From Takakia lepidozioides (lineage: Eukaryota > Streptophyta > Takakiopsida > Takakiales > Takakiaceae), in assembly GCA_030704615.1 (NCBI GenBank), contig CM060731.1, forward strand, positions 29,388,001-29,452,000: a stretch of DNA of 64,000 nt. The letters are read 5' to 3'. Below the pieces are notes generated by a model. It searched no databases. It was not told where the DNA came from and worked only from the letters and a program-made list of their open reading frames with translations. Of this stretch, positions 24,022 to 35,700 are shown in pieces. Positions within the stretch are counted from its first letter, which is position 1. Each line of letters begins with the position of its first letter. The translations under genes and the position numbers were made by a program.

Positions 24022-24975
24022 CCATTCTTTCGCTCACTCGAGTACGGCAAACAAAGTCTTATGAGTACATTCTCACCCGCCTCACTTACACGAAGCCTGA
24101 GCCACCAGTTCCAATTTCATGCAAAATATGTGAACTTCGTGGACACTGGATATGAGTGTTAGAAGTGCAAGTGTGTGCATTGATTGCCAGGTGTATGTGA
24201 CCGTGTGCACTGTTGGATGCAGGTTGACCTCCGGAGAGCGAACAATTGTAAGATTATGCTCACTCAAGCTCAAGATGCCCTTGCTGGAGGTAATTATTAC
24301 AGTGTGCGTACCTGTATCAAAGAATGACAAGGCTTCGTCCGACAGAGCCATCAGGTTCTTAGTTGTGATTGGCTATCTGATTTTATGACATGCACGTTCA
24401 CAACAGATCGTGGGGTTGATACTAAGTCTGTTGTGATGTGTGGTGCAGAAGAGCAAGTGAGCTGTTCATTGATGATCTAAGTGTGCAGAACATTGGTGGT
24501 AGCAAAGAGAGGTTAGGGAATTGTGAACTGGTGCGCATTTTCTATTTGTCTGATACTCGTTTACATTTGTTTACCTCGTTTGTATGAATTGCTGTGTTTA
24601 TTGCAACTGTGTTGAAGCTTTGCTATGCTATCTGTGTTGACGTGTTTCTGTTGGTCTCGCTCGGACGCAGTTCTTCCTTGAAATGATGAAAGTCCCAAGA
24701 ATGGAAGCCAAGTTGCGAATATTCTCCTTCAAAATTCTTTTCGCTATTCAGGTTTACTTCTGGAGTGCAGAGAATGTATACCTTGTTGATGTGTACTAAC
24801 CTTATATGGCTATCTGATTGTTTGTGGTAGGTTGTTCTTGTGGCCACATGCGTGTGCTCATGCTCAAAATGTCAGTTGCTCTGTTGCAGAACAAAGAGTT
24901 GCGGACCCATTTGGAGATTATTAATGATGCTGCGAGAGAGATAGGCCTCGTATTCTGCATAAGAGGATGCTAGAT
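24022..24975 (+). pseudogene. Partial, unprocessed duplicate of the formin gene
   Basis: This segment is colinear with 11441-12768 of the formin gene, introns included, so it is a genomic duplication and not a retrocopy. It keeps the counterparts of exon 6 (start), 8, 9 and 10. A deletion of about 319 bases removed the end of exon 6, intron 6 and nearly all of exon 7, leaving the intron 7 donor. A second deletion of about 30 bases lies before exon 8, and exon 6 carries a one-base insertion. No FH2 domain could be made. At exon 9 it has KLRIFSFK where the intact gene has KLEIFSFN; the duplicate's residues are closer to the usual FH2 sequence, so it may preserve an older state. It lies about 310 bases upstream of the polyprenol reductase start codon on the opposite strand. 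Confidence 0.9.
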
Positions 24976-25559
24976 TTTCCTGTGCGGTATCGCTTGAGAC
25001 CACTCAGCTGTCTGCTTGGATATGAGGACTTCCGGTAGGGTTCGAGCTGCTGTGCAACTTGAGAATCAGGGGGTGGGGAGGACAGAGAGGGTGGCCGTGA
25101 CAGCATGCGCACGCTCATGGTGCAACATGCGAGGATGAATCGCACCAATTCTTCCACGACCAGATCCCAAGGGCAAGACGACAAATGCCAAGCTTTGGCA
25201 AACAAGAGAGCAGGGAAGAAGAAACAGCGACGGGCTTTCATCGGTTTTCACCGAGCACAGACGGGTAAGACGATGGAAGACCGGCTTCCATGGGGCTTTG
25301 CTCTTTGAAGCCAACGGCCCCTAAATCCGACAAAAGTACCGTCAAATTTAATAACGCTAAGAACTTTTGGGCTTTTTTCCCTGGAAGGAAACTTGTGAAT
25401 CCACCGTCCAAGGCTGTCACAGTCACAATGATCAGAATCCTATAATCTACACGCCTGCCTAGCCAATGCATTACAACAGTTTCCTGTGTGCTCTTCACTC
25501 ACGATAAGCCTCCTCGTGTGTCGGCCTCGCCCTACCTACACTCGTGGTGGGGCTCATTT

Positions 25560-25812
25560 CGGTAATCCCCTCTTACCCTACACATATAGAGGGTAGATTG
25601 GAGTTTTTCCTCTCACTGTAGTTAAGGGGCCTACCAATTTACGAGCAAGTTTATCTTTTTCAAAACATAAAATAAAAATATCATTGAGTTATCTAAGTTT
25701 TCTAGAATTTCTAATTCACGTTGTGAGGTTTGAACCCAGTATCTCATGCAGGACAAATGTAAAAGAGGGGCCCTGGCGGCCCCACTAGTCCCTGCAGAGG
25801 TTCCGCCAGGTT
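25560..25812 (-). mobile_element. Possible tRNA-derived SINE
   Basis: On the minus strand an A-box-like GGGACTAGTGGGG is followed about 60 bases later by a strong B-box, GGGTTCAAACCTC, and then by AT-rich sequence. No intact cloverleaf can be drawn. Confidence 0.45.
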
Positions 25813-25952
25813 AATGATGCCAAAGGCCCACCAACAGCTTTTATTACTACATAACCGGTTTTTCGAAGCATCTCGAGTACGTGTCTACTAACTATTCGCT
25901 CACTGGACGAGGCGGCTGGTTACAGGGGTAACCTGCGATCCTCACAAGATTT

Positions 25953-26310
25953 GATAACCTGGCTGCGCATGGATGTAAAGTATCGATAGTATCGATAACC
26001 GGGCTGCGCATGGATGAACTGTCGGTCTCGATGTTTCGAAAACCCGGGGTTGTCCGGCCACGGTTTACCCATGCAGCGTCGGCGCTCAACCCGTGGCCTC
26101 TCGCCGGTCACCTAGTCCATTCCGGTCACCACTGTCCAGGGAATAGTGAGAGGAGATAATAACCTCTTTCGCAGTAACCTCGCCATAAAGGCGTCCAGGG
26201 GACCGCCCATGGGAAGGGGCAGAAGAACATACCACACCCGTCAGGTAGCAGGATTTGACCCCAGAATCATCTCAGTGCACTACCCAACTGAGCTACTGAC
26301 TGTAGGTAGG
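25953..26310 (-). mobile_element. tRNA-derived SINE with tRNA-like head and internal direct repeat
   Basis: On the minus strand 26305-26230 reads AGTAGCTCAGTTGGGTAGTG (A-box), then GGGGTCAAATCCTG (B-box), flanked by GTCAG and CTGAC as acceptor-stem remnants. The anticodon arm is too short for a working tRNA, so this is the head of a SINE. Its body continues to lower coordinates. It contains two copies of GATAACC(T/G)GGCTGCGCAT (plus-strand starts 25953 and 25994, 41 bases apart) around a TATCGATAGTATCGATA palindrome-like stretch. Confidence 0.55.
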
Positions 26311-26539
26311 TAATTTTTCCTTTTTTGTCTTTTAAATGAAAGGGGACAGAGGCGGGCCCGTTACAGGGAACTGTTATGGACAGGTGTTTTCCTTTCCGGA
26401 AGAAAAGAAAAGGAAAGGGGCTTGGGCATTTAGGGTTAAGCATAGGCGAGATACGGAGTAGGTTTGTGGTTTGGAGGGAGAAAGAGAGGGGAGATGCGAG
26501 GGCTGCAATTGTAAGTAGCGTGCGATTTGGAAGTGTTTG

Positions 26540-28077
26540 ATGCGCCAGGCGGCTAGTCAGACAATGCACAGCTCCAGCCACACTGCCTACATGTTGGAGA
26601 GAAAGCTTCTTCGAGCATCTGCAACGGGCCGGCTGTCTCGTGTGTTACGTGTTCTTGAAAAGTATGGGAAGATTCATGCGAGGAGGAAAAGGAAAACGGC
26701 AACAAGGTCTACGGAATCTTCAGATGACAGCAGAGAGCAGGTCGGTAGTTTTTCTAACAGGACTGGGGTTTGCCAGAGTTGTAATAATGCCCGGGCTAGT
26801 CATGCTTCTCCTAGTAGTGATTTCGGTCCTTGCGACTGTTTCTTCCAGAGCAATAATGGAAGAGGTCTGAAGGTGGATCGCAAAAAGTCAAGTTCCAGTA
26901 TCCGAAAGAAACCTGTCAAAGACGACATTAGGAAGGCATCAAGCATGATTAACATCAATTGCATGGACTCAGAAGGTTTAACTCCTCTTCATTACGCCTG
27001 CCTCTCAAGATCATTTGAATTGGTTGAGTTTCTCATTTCAGAAGGGGCAGATCCTAGGGTTGAAGATGGGAAGGGCAACACTCCTTTACATATTGCGGCA
27101 AAATTGGGGTCCACTGTTATCATATCGGCTTTGAGAGACGCAGGAGGTGACATGGAGGCCGTTAACGATGAGAAGGCCACACCATTTAGTTTTGTCTTTG
27201 CAAGACTAGAGACTTTGAGGGAGAAACAGGAAGCAACTCCTAACTGTTCAAAGTTTGCTGAGCCAGAAAACTGGGGGTCTCGTCTTGTAAAGGAATTGAG
27301 TGATGGAGAAGATAATTGGTGGGGAGGGGAGTGGGAAGAACCTTCTTATGAGAGGGATTTTGAAGATCGCTGTTGGCGAAGAGGCTCCATCAAGAGTAAA
27401 TCAAAGGATAGGCTGGAAGGGGGTCTGTTTAAAGAGAGAGATGAGAGGAGGAAACAACTTCTGGAGGAGAGGGCAAGGGAGTCCAGGAGAATTCTGGAAG
27501 CGGAAGAAGCAAAGGACAGGGTCTGGAGGAAACAGGTGCTGCAGAAGAAAAATTCTGGACAACACAAGCTTTATGGGCAGTCATGGAACAAGTTCTCTCA
27601 TTCTTGTAATTTGTGCCTCTCCTATCGGGATGTGCCTTTTCCGGTAGAGAAAGGAGAAGAAGGAGATCTCCCAAGGGTTCTTTTGCATGGAGTCCCTCCA
27701 ACTGAGCAGAAGACATTGTTGAGGAAAGAATTGCTTCGGTGGCATCCAGGTGTGTTCCTTCTTCATGGTTTTTTGGAGAGAATTCTATTTCTGATTGAAA
27801 GTCTTTTTATGGTTGTCACATCTCTTTTTGCTGAGCTACTTGGATTTTAGGTCATGGATGCTTGTAAGCGTGTGAGATAAGTGGAGAAGAAGAGGTTAAA
27901 AAAGAGAGAGATCATGCTCAATAACAATGTCCGCATTGCTTGTCCACAGATAAATTTTTGCAGAAGTGGGGAACGAGGTTACAAGGTCCTGATCACGAGC
28001 GCATATTAGGACGAGTTAATGAAATATCACAAGCTCTCCATCAGCTTTATAGCAGCCTGGTTCCTAGAGAGGTGTAA
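26540..28077 (+). CDS. NFKBIL1 (IkBL)-like ankyrin-repeat protein with J-like C-terminus
   Basis: The animal relative NFKBIL1 is a nuclear protein linked to NF-kB signalling and mRNA processing; the role in plants is not established here. Exons: 26540-27749 and 27950-28077, joined in phase (HP-DKFLQKWG), giving 445 residues. ATG at 26540 is the first in-frame ATG. The N-terminus has MLERKLLRASATGRL and a basic, serine-rich linker. Two ankyrin repeats follow (DSEGLTPLHYACLSRSFELV and DGKGNTPLHIAAKLGS). After an acidic Trp-rich segment (EDNWWGGEWEEPSYERDFED) comes a long charged helix (about residues 290-345). The C-terminal LLRWHPDKFLQKW is the J-domain-like signature of the NFKBIL1 family. 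The intron is 200 bases with GT-AG ends. It looks intact. Confidence 0.88.
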
Positions 28078-30733
28078 TGTAGATCCGACAACGAGCTTGC
28101 TATACTTGTAACAGCATTCATTCATTTCCCTCCTCTCTGCTTTGGAATAGTGAGGACGATTAAGGTGCCCTGTGGGCATTTGGTGACGGTTGTCTCAACT
28201 CTGGCTTGGTTTCAAAAGGGATACTAGTTAATAGATGCAAGGTAGCTCTCCAAGTTTGTTAGCTTGAGGAGGGCTGGAGTTTTGATTCAAGTAGATTGCA
28301 GGAGGCCATTATAGTCCGAGATTATCAAAGGTGATGTAGGTGCAGTGCACCTCAGGTTCAGTAATGGGTTGTCATGATGTACTGGGAACACGTGTTGAAG
28401 CCATGGTTCCATGTCCTGTAATAAACACCTGGACAATTGGAGTATTTCCCTGAAAGCTCAAGTTGCCTTAGCAAGTCTAGGCTTCACCACAGCCCGTGTC
28501 TTGATATTTGTGACTTTTTCCAAGTCCAATTTGAGAACAGCATGGTCAATGCTTGTTTGGAATCTTAACTGAATGCTTGATGTTCACAGTTTCTTCCTGC
28601 AGTTGCTCAGAATAGTTTGGGCATTGAGTTAAATTCACAGGTGAATGGCGACCCTCCCCGACCCTCCTTTCTGCTGTTAAGGTGCAACATGGTAAACCAG
28701 TGAACTCTGACGACACTTTGATACCATCTCATGTCGAGCCCATCTTGCATGTTGTGCCATGGGATCTACCCAGCATAGGTGGGAAGTCAGCCCATAAATG
28801 CTCTTAACTGGCGGTAATGAGTAAAGAGGGGATTCTGACTGACTATGGTGATGGTGGAAGGAATTCAGACAGTGGCAGTCCTAATCCTGATGTGGGTGCA
28901 CACCTTTTCCATCATAGAGAGAAAGGGAAAGAAACATCCCCAGGTCAGGAAGGTCTGGGTTCAAAAAATGATCAAAACTCGTTACTAACATCTCCGGATT
29001 ACAGTTCTGTTGCACAACATAAATCTGGAAAAAAGTCCTACATTTGAGTCCAAATCAGGCGATGAAACAGAAAATGCAGAGAATCCCTGTATTGGGGTAA
29101 ACAAGATTAGAATGGGAAGATTATTTTACTTAAAGGCATTGGGCATGGGGGTTGCCTGGGGCCACCCTTTGTAAGTCTTCTGTAGTGCTGTCCCTTACTC
29201 TTGTCAATCTTGATAGCAATGCTTATGACTAGTCCTCTAAGGGCCAATAAGTCAGTCTCAGTGCCTCAACTTTCTCTTTCTGGGGTGTTGAATTGTGTAT
29301 ACACCCAATGTGATTTGCCTCCATGAGGCTTAATAAAACTGACTTCCCAACCAGGGTCATTGCACCTTCCATTCCTGTCAATCACTACGAGCAAGAAGAA
29401 AAGCCTTGCACCTCCTGTGCCAAAATGAAGCCACTACACTTGGTTGCACGATCCATGACCTCGTGCAACTTCCACCTGGTACTGGTAACTACACCCTCCA
29501 CCCTCGATGACTTTAAACACCCTGCTCTCACTCAATGCAGGATGAAGGAATTCAGGGATGGCATTTACCGAGGAGGATAGTTGGAAACGAAGACTGACAA
29601 GGCTCATCAATTAAGGCCCAGAACGACCCCTGCGAGATTTCAAAAGCTGAAGGCACCTAAGGGCACCTTCGGGTTTGAAGTCAGAAAAAAAGGAGGGTCA
29701 AAAACAAAAACATGAACATATAGTCTTTCAGCTATATAACACAGTCGTGCATCGCATGCATGTCTTACAGACTCAAAATACAAACAAGTAATCTTGTTCA
29801 TAAACTTCCCCTTCTACCTTTTAGAGCTACCTTCAAACAACACCATTTTCTTAGGACTCATCAAAGATATGACCTTAAGGATGCAAAGGCTCCTGAGGGC
29901 ACACTGATAGTGTTTGTTACTGTCAAGACTCATGTGACATCCAATGAGAGATTTCTTGGTCCATTTTCAACCAAGGAATGGAAAGGGAGTTCTACAGACA
30001 AGAGTAAGAGCTGTGATCATGACAGTGACGATTGTGGCCATTTTCTTTCGCTCCTTTCCCCTCAACACAAGTTGATTTTATTTGAGCGCCTGCGGATCTT
30101 TTGCAAAAACATCTCTGTCATAGCAGAGGAGCGATTACCTGACCTAGATTAAGGGATTGTCAAGTTGGCAGCTGTTGAGTGACACGCATGCAGGTACTGT
30201 CATTCATACATCAATAGCTTTGTCTGCTTTCACTTTGTGATCAACTTGATGCTCTATCTGTTTCCATACCACACGCACATCAAGAACTGCGTGAGTCCAA
30301 GATGGAAAGCTGAGTTAGGAAGGTCTAGAGTGATTCTTAACTTCTTCCATTCAGTTCCTTCAACACACAGTGCACAGAACAATAAGGCAAATAAACTTTT
30401 CAAGGACATCACCATTCTCCTTCCAAATTTGCCTAAATTGTTTGCATTTTTAGGGACAGGGAAGTTACAGGGAAGTTACAGCAAGGCTTGTCAGGCATTT
30501 CAAACTTTCAGGACAGTTTATAATCCAAGAAACATGTCTGGAACAGTTCCTTCTGCACTCAAGGAGTTAACTCTCCTGGGCTTCTCGCACTTGAGGCATA
30601 CTTAGACCCGTCTCTACTTTACATGTATCTGCTATCACTATGCACAGGCTATGAAGAAATGGATGAGTGTTTTAACTCAACACTTCCTTCCATCACTTCC
30701 AAGCTTAGCTGGAAAAGCACAGAAAAGCACATC
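28078..30733. other. Long stretch without a recognised gene
   Basis: Plus-strand open frames at 28817-29047, 29323-29580, 29760-30152 (130 codons) and 30237-30605 have no domain I can name and do not join into a spliced model. The first part should hold the 3' UTR of the NFKBIL1-like gene. Confidence 0.4.
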
Positions 30734-30933
30734 CTAAGAAGCTTCTTGCTCAAACTCTTCACCTTCACTTTCTTCCTCCACATTGTCCGCATCTTCATCT
30801 TCAGCATCAGGTCCATAATCCTCCTGATCATTCTCAGGTGTGGTCTTCCCTATTGGATTCACCGCTTCGTTGGCAGTTCGAATCTCATTCCACTGCACAA
30901 AGGTATTACATATCGCTCTTGTAAGCCCTAATG
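30734..30933 (-). CDS. Tentative last exon of an unrecognised acidic-tailed protein
   Basis: Read on the minus strand, an acceptor ending GGGGGCAG is followed by a frame encoding ALGLTRAICNTFVQWNEIRT and then a very acidic tail (EDEDADNVEEESEGEEFEQ) to a stop at 30734. A possible preceding exon ends near 31016 (FDQDFYSILLR before GTAATT), but the phases do not fit as read. A hydrophobic start (MEALTLVFFLGGFFGQLC) at 32068 could be the N-terminus or unrelated. I do not recognise the family. Confidence 0.3.
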
Positions 30934-30950
30934 CTGCCCCCAGAAACACA

Positions 30951-32796
30951 GATACACCTAATTATAGCCAATTCAATTTCCCCTTAATCTTGTTGTCCCT
31001 GCTGTGCAACAATTACCTAAGAAGGATGCTGTAGAAATCCTGGTCAAATCTTGCATGAAAAGTGCTCAATAGTAGGTGGCTCCAACATGGGAAATTGTAA
31101 CAATCCTTGCAACATGGTGCTTGGCTGACCCTCCTCTCTTTCTTCTGTCTTTTTCCTCCTTGCAGAGACACAGATGGGACACACAAGCTCGATGTACAAG
31201 GACCGTACACGTGCTCTTGTCAAATCCTGGGTAGTCAGCCTTTATATATCCAAGTTGTTTCAGCTTGGTCCACCTTGAGCTGGATCTACATCTGCAATTG
31301 GTGAATAATGCGTGAGACCAATTCCCAAACTCCAGAGATCTGATACCACATTGAAGTAATGTGGAGCCTTGCAGAAGCTCAAATTGATAATGGATACTGT
31401 TAGTCTTCTGCGTGTGGATGGTTGTATTGAAGTGCTAAGCTGCTTGTAGAGGCAGAATTATGCTGAAGACATGAACCAGCAGGAGTCACACACAGAGATA
31501 TTCACCAGGTATATCTTTTATCCTTGCTCTGTTTCAAGCTTGAAAAGGTGGTAAGCAATCAACGATAATCTATCAAACTCACACATGCCTTGGCTCGATG
31601 GGTTGTTCATTGGTCCTTGTCTACGTTCATTTCAGTCGTTTTATCTTCCTTCCCATTTTCTTCCTGCTCCTCCTCGCGGCTGTACTGCCTTCCTACTTGT
31701 TAAAGGAAAGTATCACTTGTGCTTGCTCTTCAATTGTTGAGCGTAAGCCCCGGAAAGCACACTAGCGATATCAGAACTCTCTCACGCACGCACAACAACG
31801 TGCAATTGCACCACACTGAGCACTGTGAGCTTCATCTCCCCCATACTTCCGGTAACAACCGGGCGGTGTATCTTCAAAGAAAATACGCGAGATTTAAAAT
31901 TGCGCGGGGTAATTGATGAGAGAACAAACCAGAGCTGGAGGGCTATGGAAGCTGCACGCAGGAGATGAGGCGGCTGGTGAGTACGATAATAGCCCGCAAA
32001 CGAATCACAATGATACACAGCTGCCCAAAAAACCCCCCCAAGAAAAACACCAGTGTCAGCGCCTCCATCAACCCTGCTACCTGCAATGCTCGCTGATTGC
32101 TGAGAGACAGTCTAGCAGAACAAATCCCATGTACAGTTGCGCGAGATTTCTCATCAGACACGGGCTTCAACGGAATGCGAGCCCAGTGTCCACACAGGCT
32201 TAGAAACGTGTCGTCGGGCAAGAAACCCTAATGAAACCCTAAAGAACCATGAAGTCCGAATCCCGTTCGATACTGTCGGTTGTGCATTTGCCGCGGGAAG
32301 TAAAACCCTCGTTCTCACCTAGAGGCCGTTTCTTGCGTTGCAGCTGCGAGGAGGGGGCGACTGTGGGATGGTATCAGGAGCCTTGCTGTTGTCTTTGATC
32401 ACCTTTTTCGAGGTCCGTGTGCTCGGGGGTTTTCAGTGAGTGAGGTACATTTTTGTTGCATTTGTTTTCGGTCAGGCTCAAGCAAGCTGCAGTTTCCCAG
32501 GGTGATTTTTTTGGATGTGCCTGGATCAATTGAGTTCTTAGAAACCTGGTTCATCAAACTGTTGAGGTGCAACGAGGTTGAGTTTGCGAGACAGCGATGA
32601 CCTAAAGTGTGAGGCTAGACACACTGAGAGCTGTTCGCTTAACTAGTCTTGTGGCAGCCTAGTTGATTGCAGAGCCGAGTTGATGTACATCAGTATTCGT
32701 GAAATCTTAGCTCCATCCAGCTTCTGAGATTTCTCTTGAAAGTCTCTGTGAAGAAAATATCACCCCCATTGCGCGACACACAAGCAGTACTGTGCC
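30951..32796. other. Intergenic region upstream of SF3B3
   Basis: It may include earlier exons of the tentative minus-strand gene. A good plus-strand donor (GGCTG before GTGAGTACG) is near 31975. The last few hundred bases are the SF3B3 5' region and contain several short upstream frames. No retroelement is obvious. Confidence 0.35.
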
Positions 32797-35700
32797 ATGT
32801 TCTTGTACAGCCTCACCCTGCAGCAGGCGACAGGGATAGTCTGTGCCACTTATGGAAATTTCACAGGGGGCAAAGCGCAGGAGATTGTAGTGGGTCGGGG
32901 GAAAGTGCTGGACCTTCTTCGGCCCGATGACAATGGCAAGCTGCAAACCCTACTTTCGGTTGAAATCTTTGGAGCCATTCGCTCCCTGGCTCAGTTCCGT
33001 CTCACTGGATCTCAAAAGGATTACATCGTGGTTGGCTCAGATTCCGGCCGCATAGTGATTTTGGAATACAATCGAGAGAAAAACATATTTGAGAAAATCC
33101 ATCAGGAGACTTTCGGGAAGTCTGGATGCCGGCGTATTGTGCCTGGCCAGTACTTAGCTGTTGATCCCAAAGGGCGTGCGGTCTTGATTGGGGCGTGCGA
33201 GAAACAAAAGCTGGTGTATGTGCTCAATCGTGACAACGCAGCCAGGCTCACTATCTCCTCGCCACTGGAAGCCCATAAATCACATACAATTGTGTATTCG
33301 ATCACTGGGGTCGACTGCGGTTTTGACAACCCTATTTTTGCAGCGATAGAGCTGGACTACTCCGAGGCTGATCAGGACTCCACGGGTGCAGCAGCAAACG
33401 ATGCACAGAAACATCTGACTTTCTATGAGCTTGATTTGGGTCTCAACCATGTTGTCCGGAAGTGGACTGAGGCCATTGATAATGGTGCTAATATGCTGGT
33501 TACGGTACCAGGGGGAGGTGATGGGCCAAGTGGGGTCCTTGTTTGTGCAGAAAATTTTGTAATTTACAAGAATCAGAACCAACCTGACGTACGAGCACTT
33601 ATTCCCCGAAGGCAAGACTTGCCACCCAACAGGGGAGTGTTGATTGTTTCAGCAGCTACCCACAAGCAGAAGGGCCTGTTTTTTTTCCTGCTGCAGACGG
33701 AATATGGTGACATCTTTAAAGTGACCTTGGATTATGACAAAGATGACCAAGTAACAGAGCTTAAAATCAAATACTTTGATACCATTCCTGTTACGTCGGC
33801 CATGTGTGTTCTCAAATCTGGCTTCCTATTTGCTGCTTCAGAGTTTGGCAACCACTCTCTGTACCAGTTTCAAGGAATAGGTGATGACCCCGAAGTGGAA
33901 TCCTCATCGGCGACGTTGATGGAGACGGATCAGGGGTTTCCACCCATTTTCTTCCAACCCCGAAAACTCAAGAATCTTGTACAAATTGACGAGATTGAGA
34001 GCCTTATGCCCATCTTGGACATGAAAGTGGCCAATCTCTTTGAGGAAGAAACACCCCAAATATTTGCACTCTGTGGGAGAGGGCCACGGTCATCACTTCG
34101 CATTTTACGGCCTGGTCTTGCAGTTACGGAAATGGCAGTTTCCCAGCTTCCTGGAGTGCCAAGTGCAGTCTGGACAGTCAAGAAGAATGTGAATGATGAG
34201 TTTGATGCCTACATTGTTGTCTCATTTGTGAATGCAACCCTGGTCCTGTCTATTGGTGAGACTGTAGAGGAGGTAAGTGACAGCGGTTTTTTGGACACCA
34301 CCCCATCGCTGGCAGTGTCTCTCTTAGGGGATGACTCTTTGATGCAAGTCCATCCAAATGGCATACGGCATATAAGAGCTGATGGGCGTATCAATGAATG
34401 GAAAACACCAGGCAAAAAGACAATTGTGAAGGTTGGCTGCAACAGGATGCAGGTTGTGATTGCCCTTAGTGGGGGAGAGCTGATCTACTTTGAGATGGAT
34501 GTTACTGGACAGCTGATGGAAATTGAAAAGAGAGAAATGGCAGGTGATGTTGCATGTCTTGACATTGCACCAGTACCAGAAGGGAGGCAACGCTCACGGT
34601 TCTTGGCCGTGGGATCGTATGACAGCACTATACGTGTTCTGTCTCTGGACCCTGATGATTGCATGCAGATCCTTAGTGTGCAGGCTGTTTCATCCCCTCC
34701 AGAATCTCTCTTGCTGCTCGAGGTTCAAGCATCAAGTGGAGGTGAAGACGGGGCGGATCACCCAGCTAGTGTGTTTCTCAATGCTGGTTTGCAAAATGGT
34801 GTTCTTCTAAGAACAGAGGTAGATATGGTGACTGGCCAGTTATCCGACACACGGACACGGTTTTTGGGATTGAGAGCTCCGAAGCTATTTTCTGCTCTGG
34901 TTAGAGGTCGTAGGGCCATGCTTTGTCTTTCTAGTAGGCCTTGGCTGGGCTACATCCATCAGGGCCATTTTCTCTTGACGCCACTTTCATATGAAACCTT
35001 GGAGTATGCAGCTTCCTTTTCTTCAGATCAGTGTGCAGAAGGTGTGGTAGCAGTTGCAAGGGAGGCACTGAGGGTTTTCACCATTGAGAGACTGGGTGAG
35101 ACATTCAACCAGACGGTCATGCCCCTTCGGTACACCCCCCGCAAGTTCATTCTTCACCCTAAGCAAAAGTCTCTCATTATTCTTGAGAGTGACCAGGGCG
35201 CATTCACAACAGAAGAGCGAGAGGCCAACAAAAAGGATGCACTCGAAGCTGCAGGTGAGTGTTATGTTTAACTTCTGCCATCAGAAGGTCATAGGGAGTA
35301 TCATTGCCAGACGGCACACAACTATTCTCAGGTGTATTCTCAATCTTTGTTAAGATTGTCATCCACCATCATTAAGTGTGTGCACCCATTGACAATTGCC
35401 TGCTGCAACTCTATCCCCCAGGAGAGAAAGAGGCCTGTCAAGTCATCTTGTTGTATTCTGTAATTTGGCATCAACTGATCGCAGTGATTAGCACCTGCAC
35501 AGATTGATTCGTATGAGACTTGCAGGCGGGGGGGAGGACTAAATTCTTTGATTAATGATTTGATATGATTTTCTGGCACCCGAACCTCTAGAAACGGTTC
35601 CGTACGATTCATGTATGAGGTTTATTAAGGTTTATCTTCTTAAGAACCAAAGGCATGGAGCAGGTGCTCAGGAAAATGGCAAGATGGAGACAGAGAATCA

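Larger units (their letters stand above)
24976..26539. other. Intergenic stretch with short retroelements
   Basis: No gene is visible. It holds two tRNA-like SINE candidates, listed separately, and GC-rich unique sequence. The last 200 bases probably contain the promoter and 5' UTR of the NFKBIL1-like gene. Confidence 0.45.

Noticed and set aside
26230-26310. Possible functional tRNA gene on the minus strand
   Set aside because: A- and B-boxes are present, but the anticodon arm and variable loop are too short and the stems do not pair fully; better explained as a SINE head.
32797-35271. Treating the long SF3B3 frame as a complete gene ending at 35271
   Set aside because: The GTGAGT donor at 35255 and the in-phase family continuation in three further exons show it is only exon 1.
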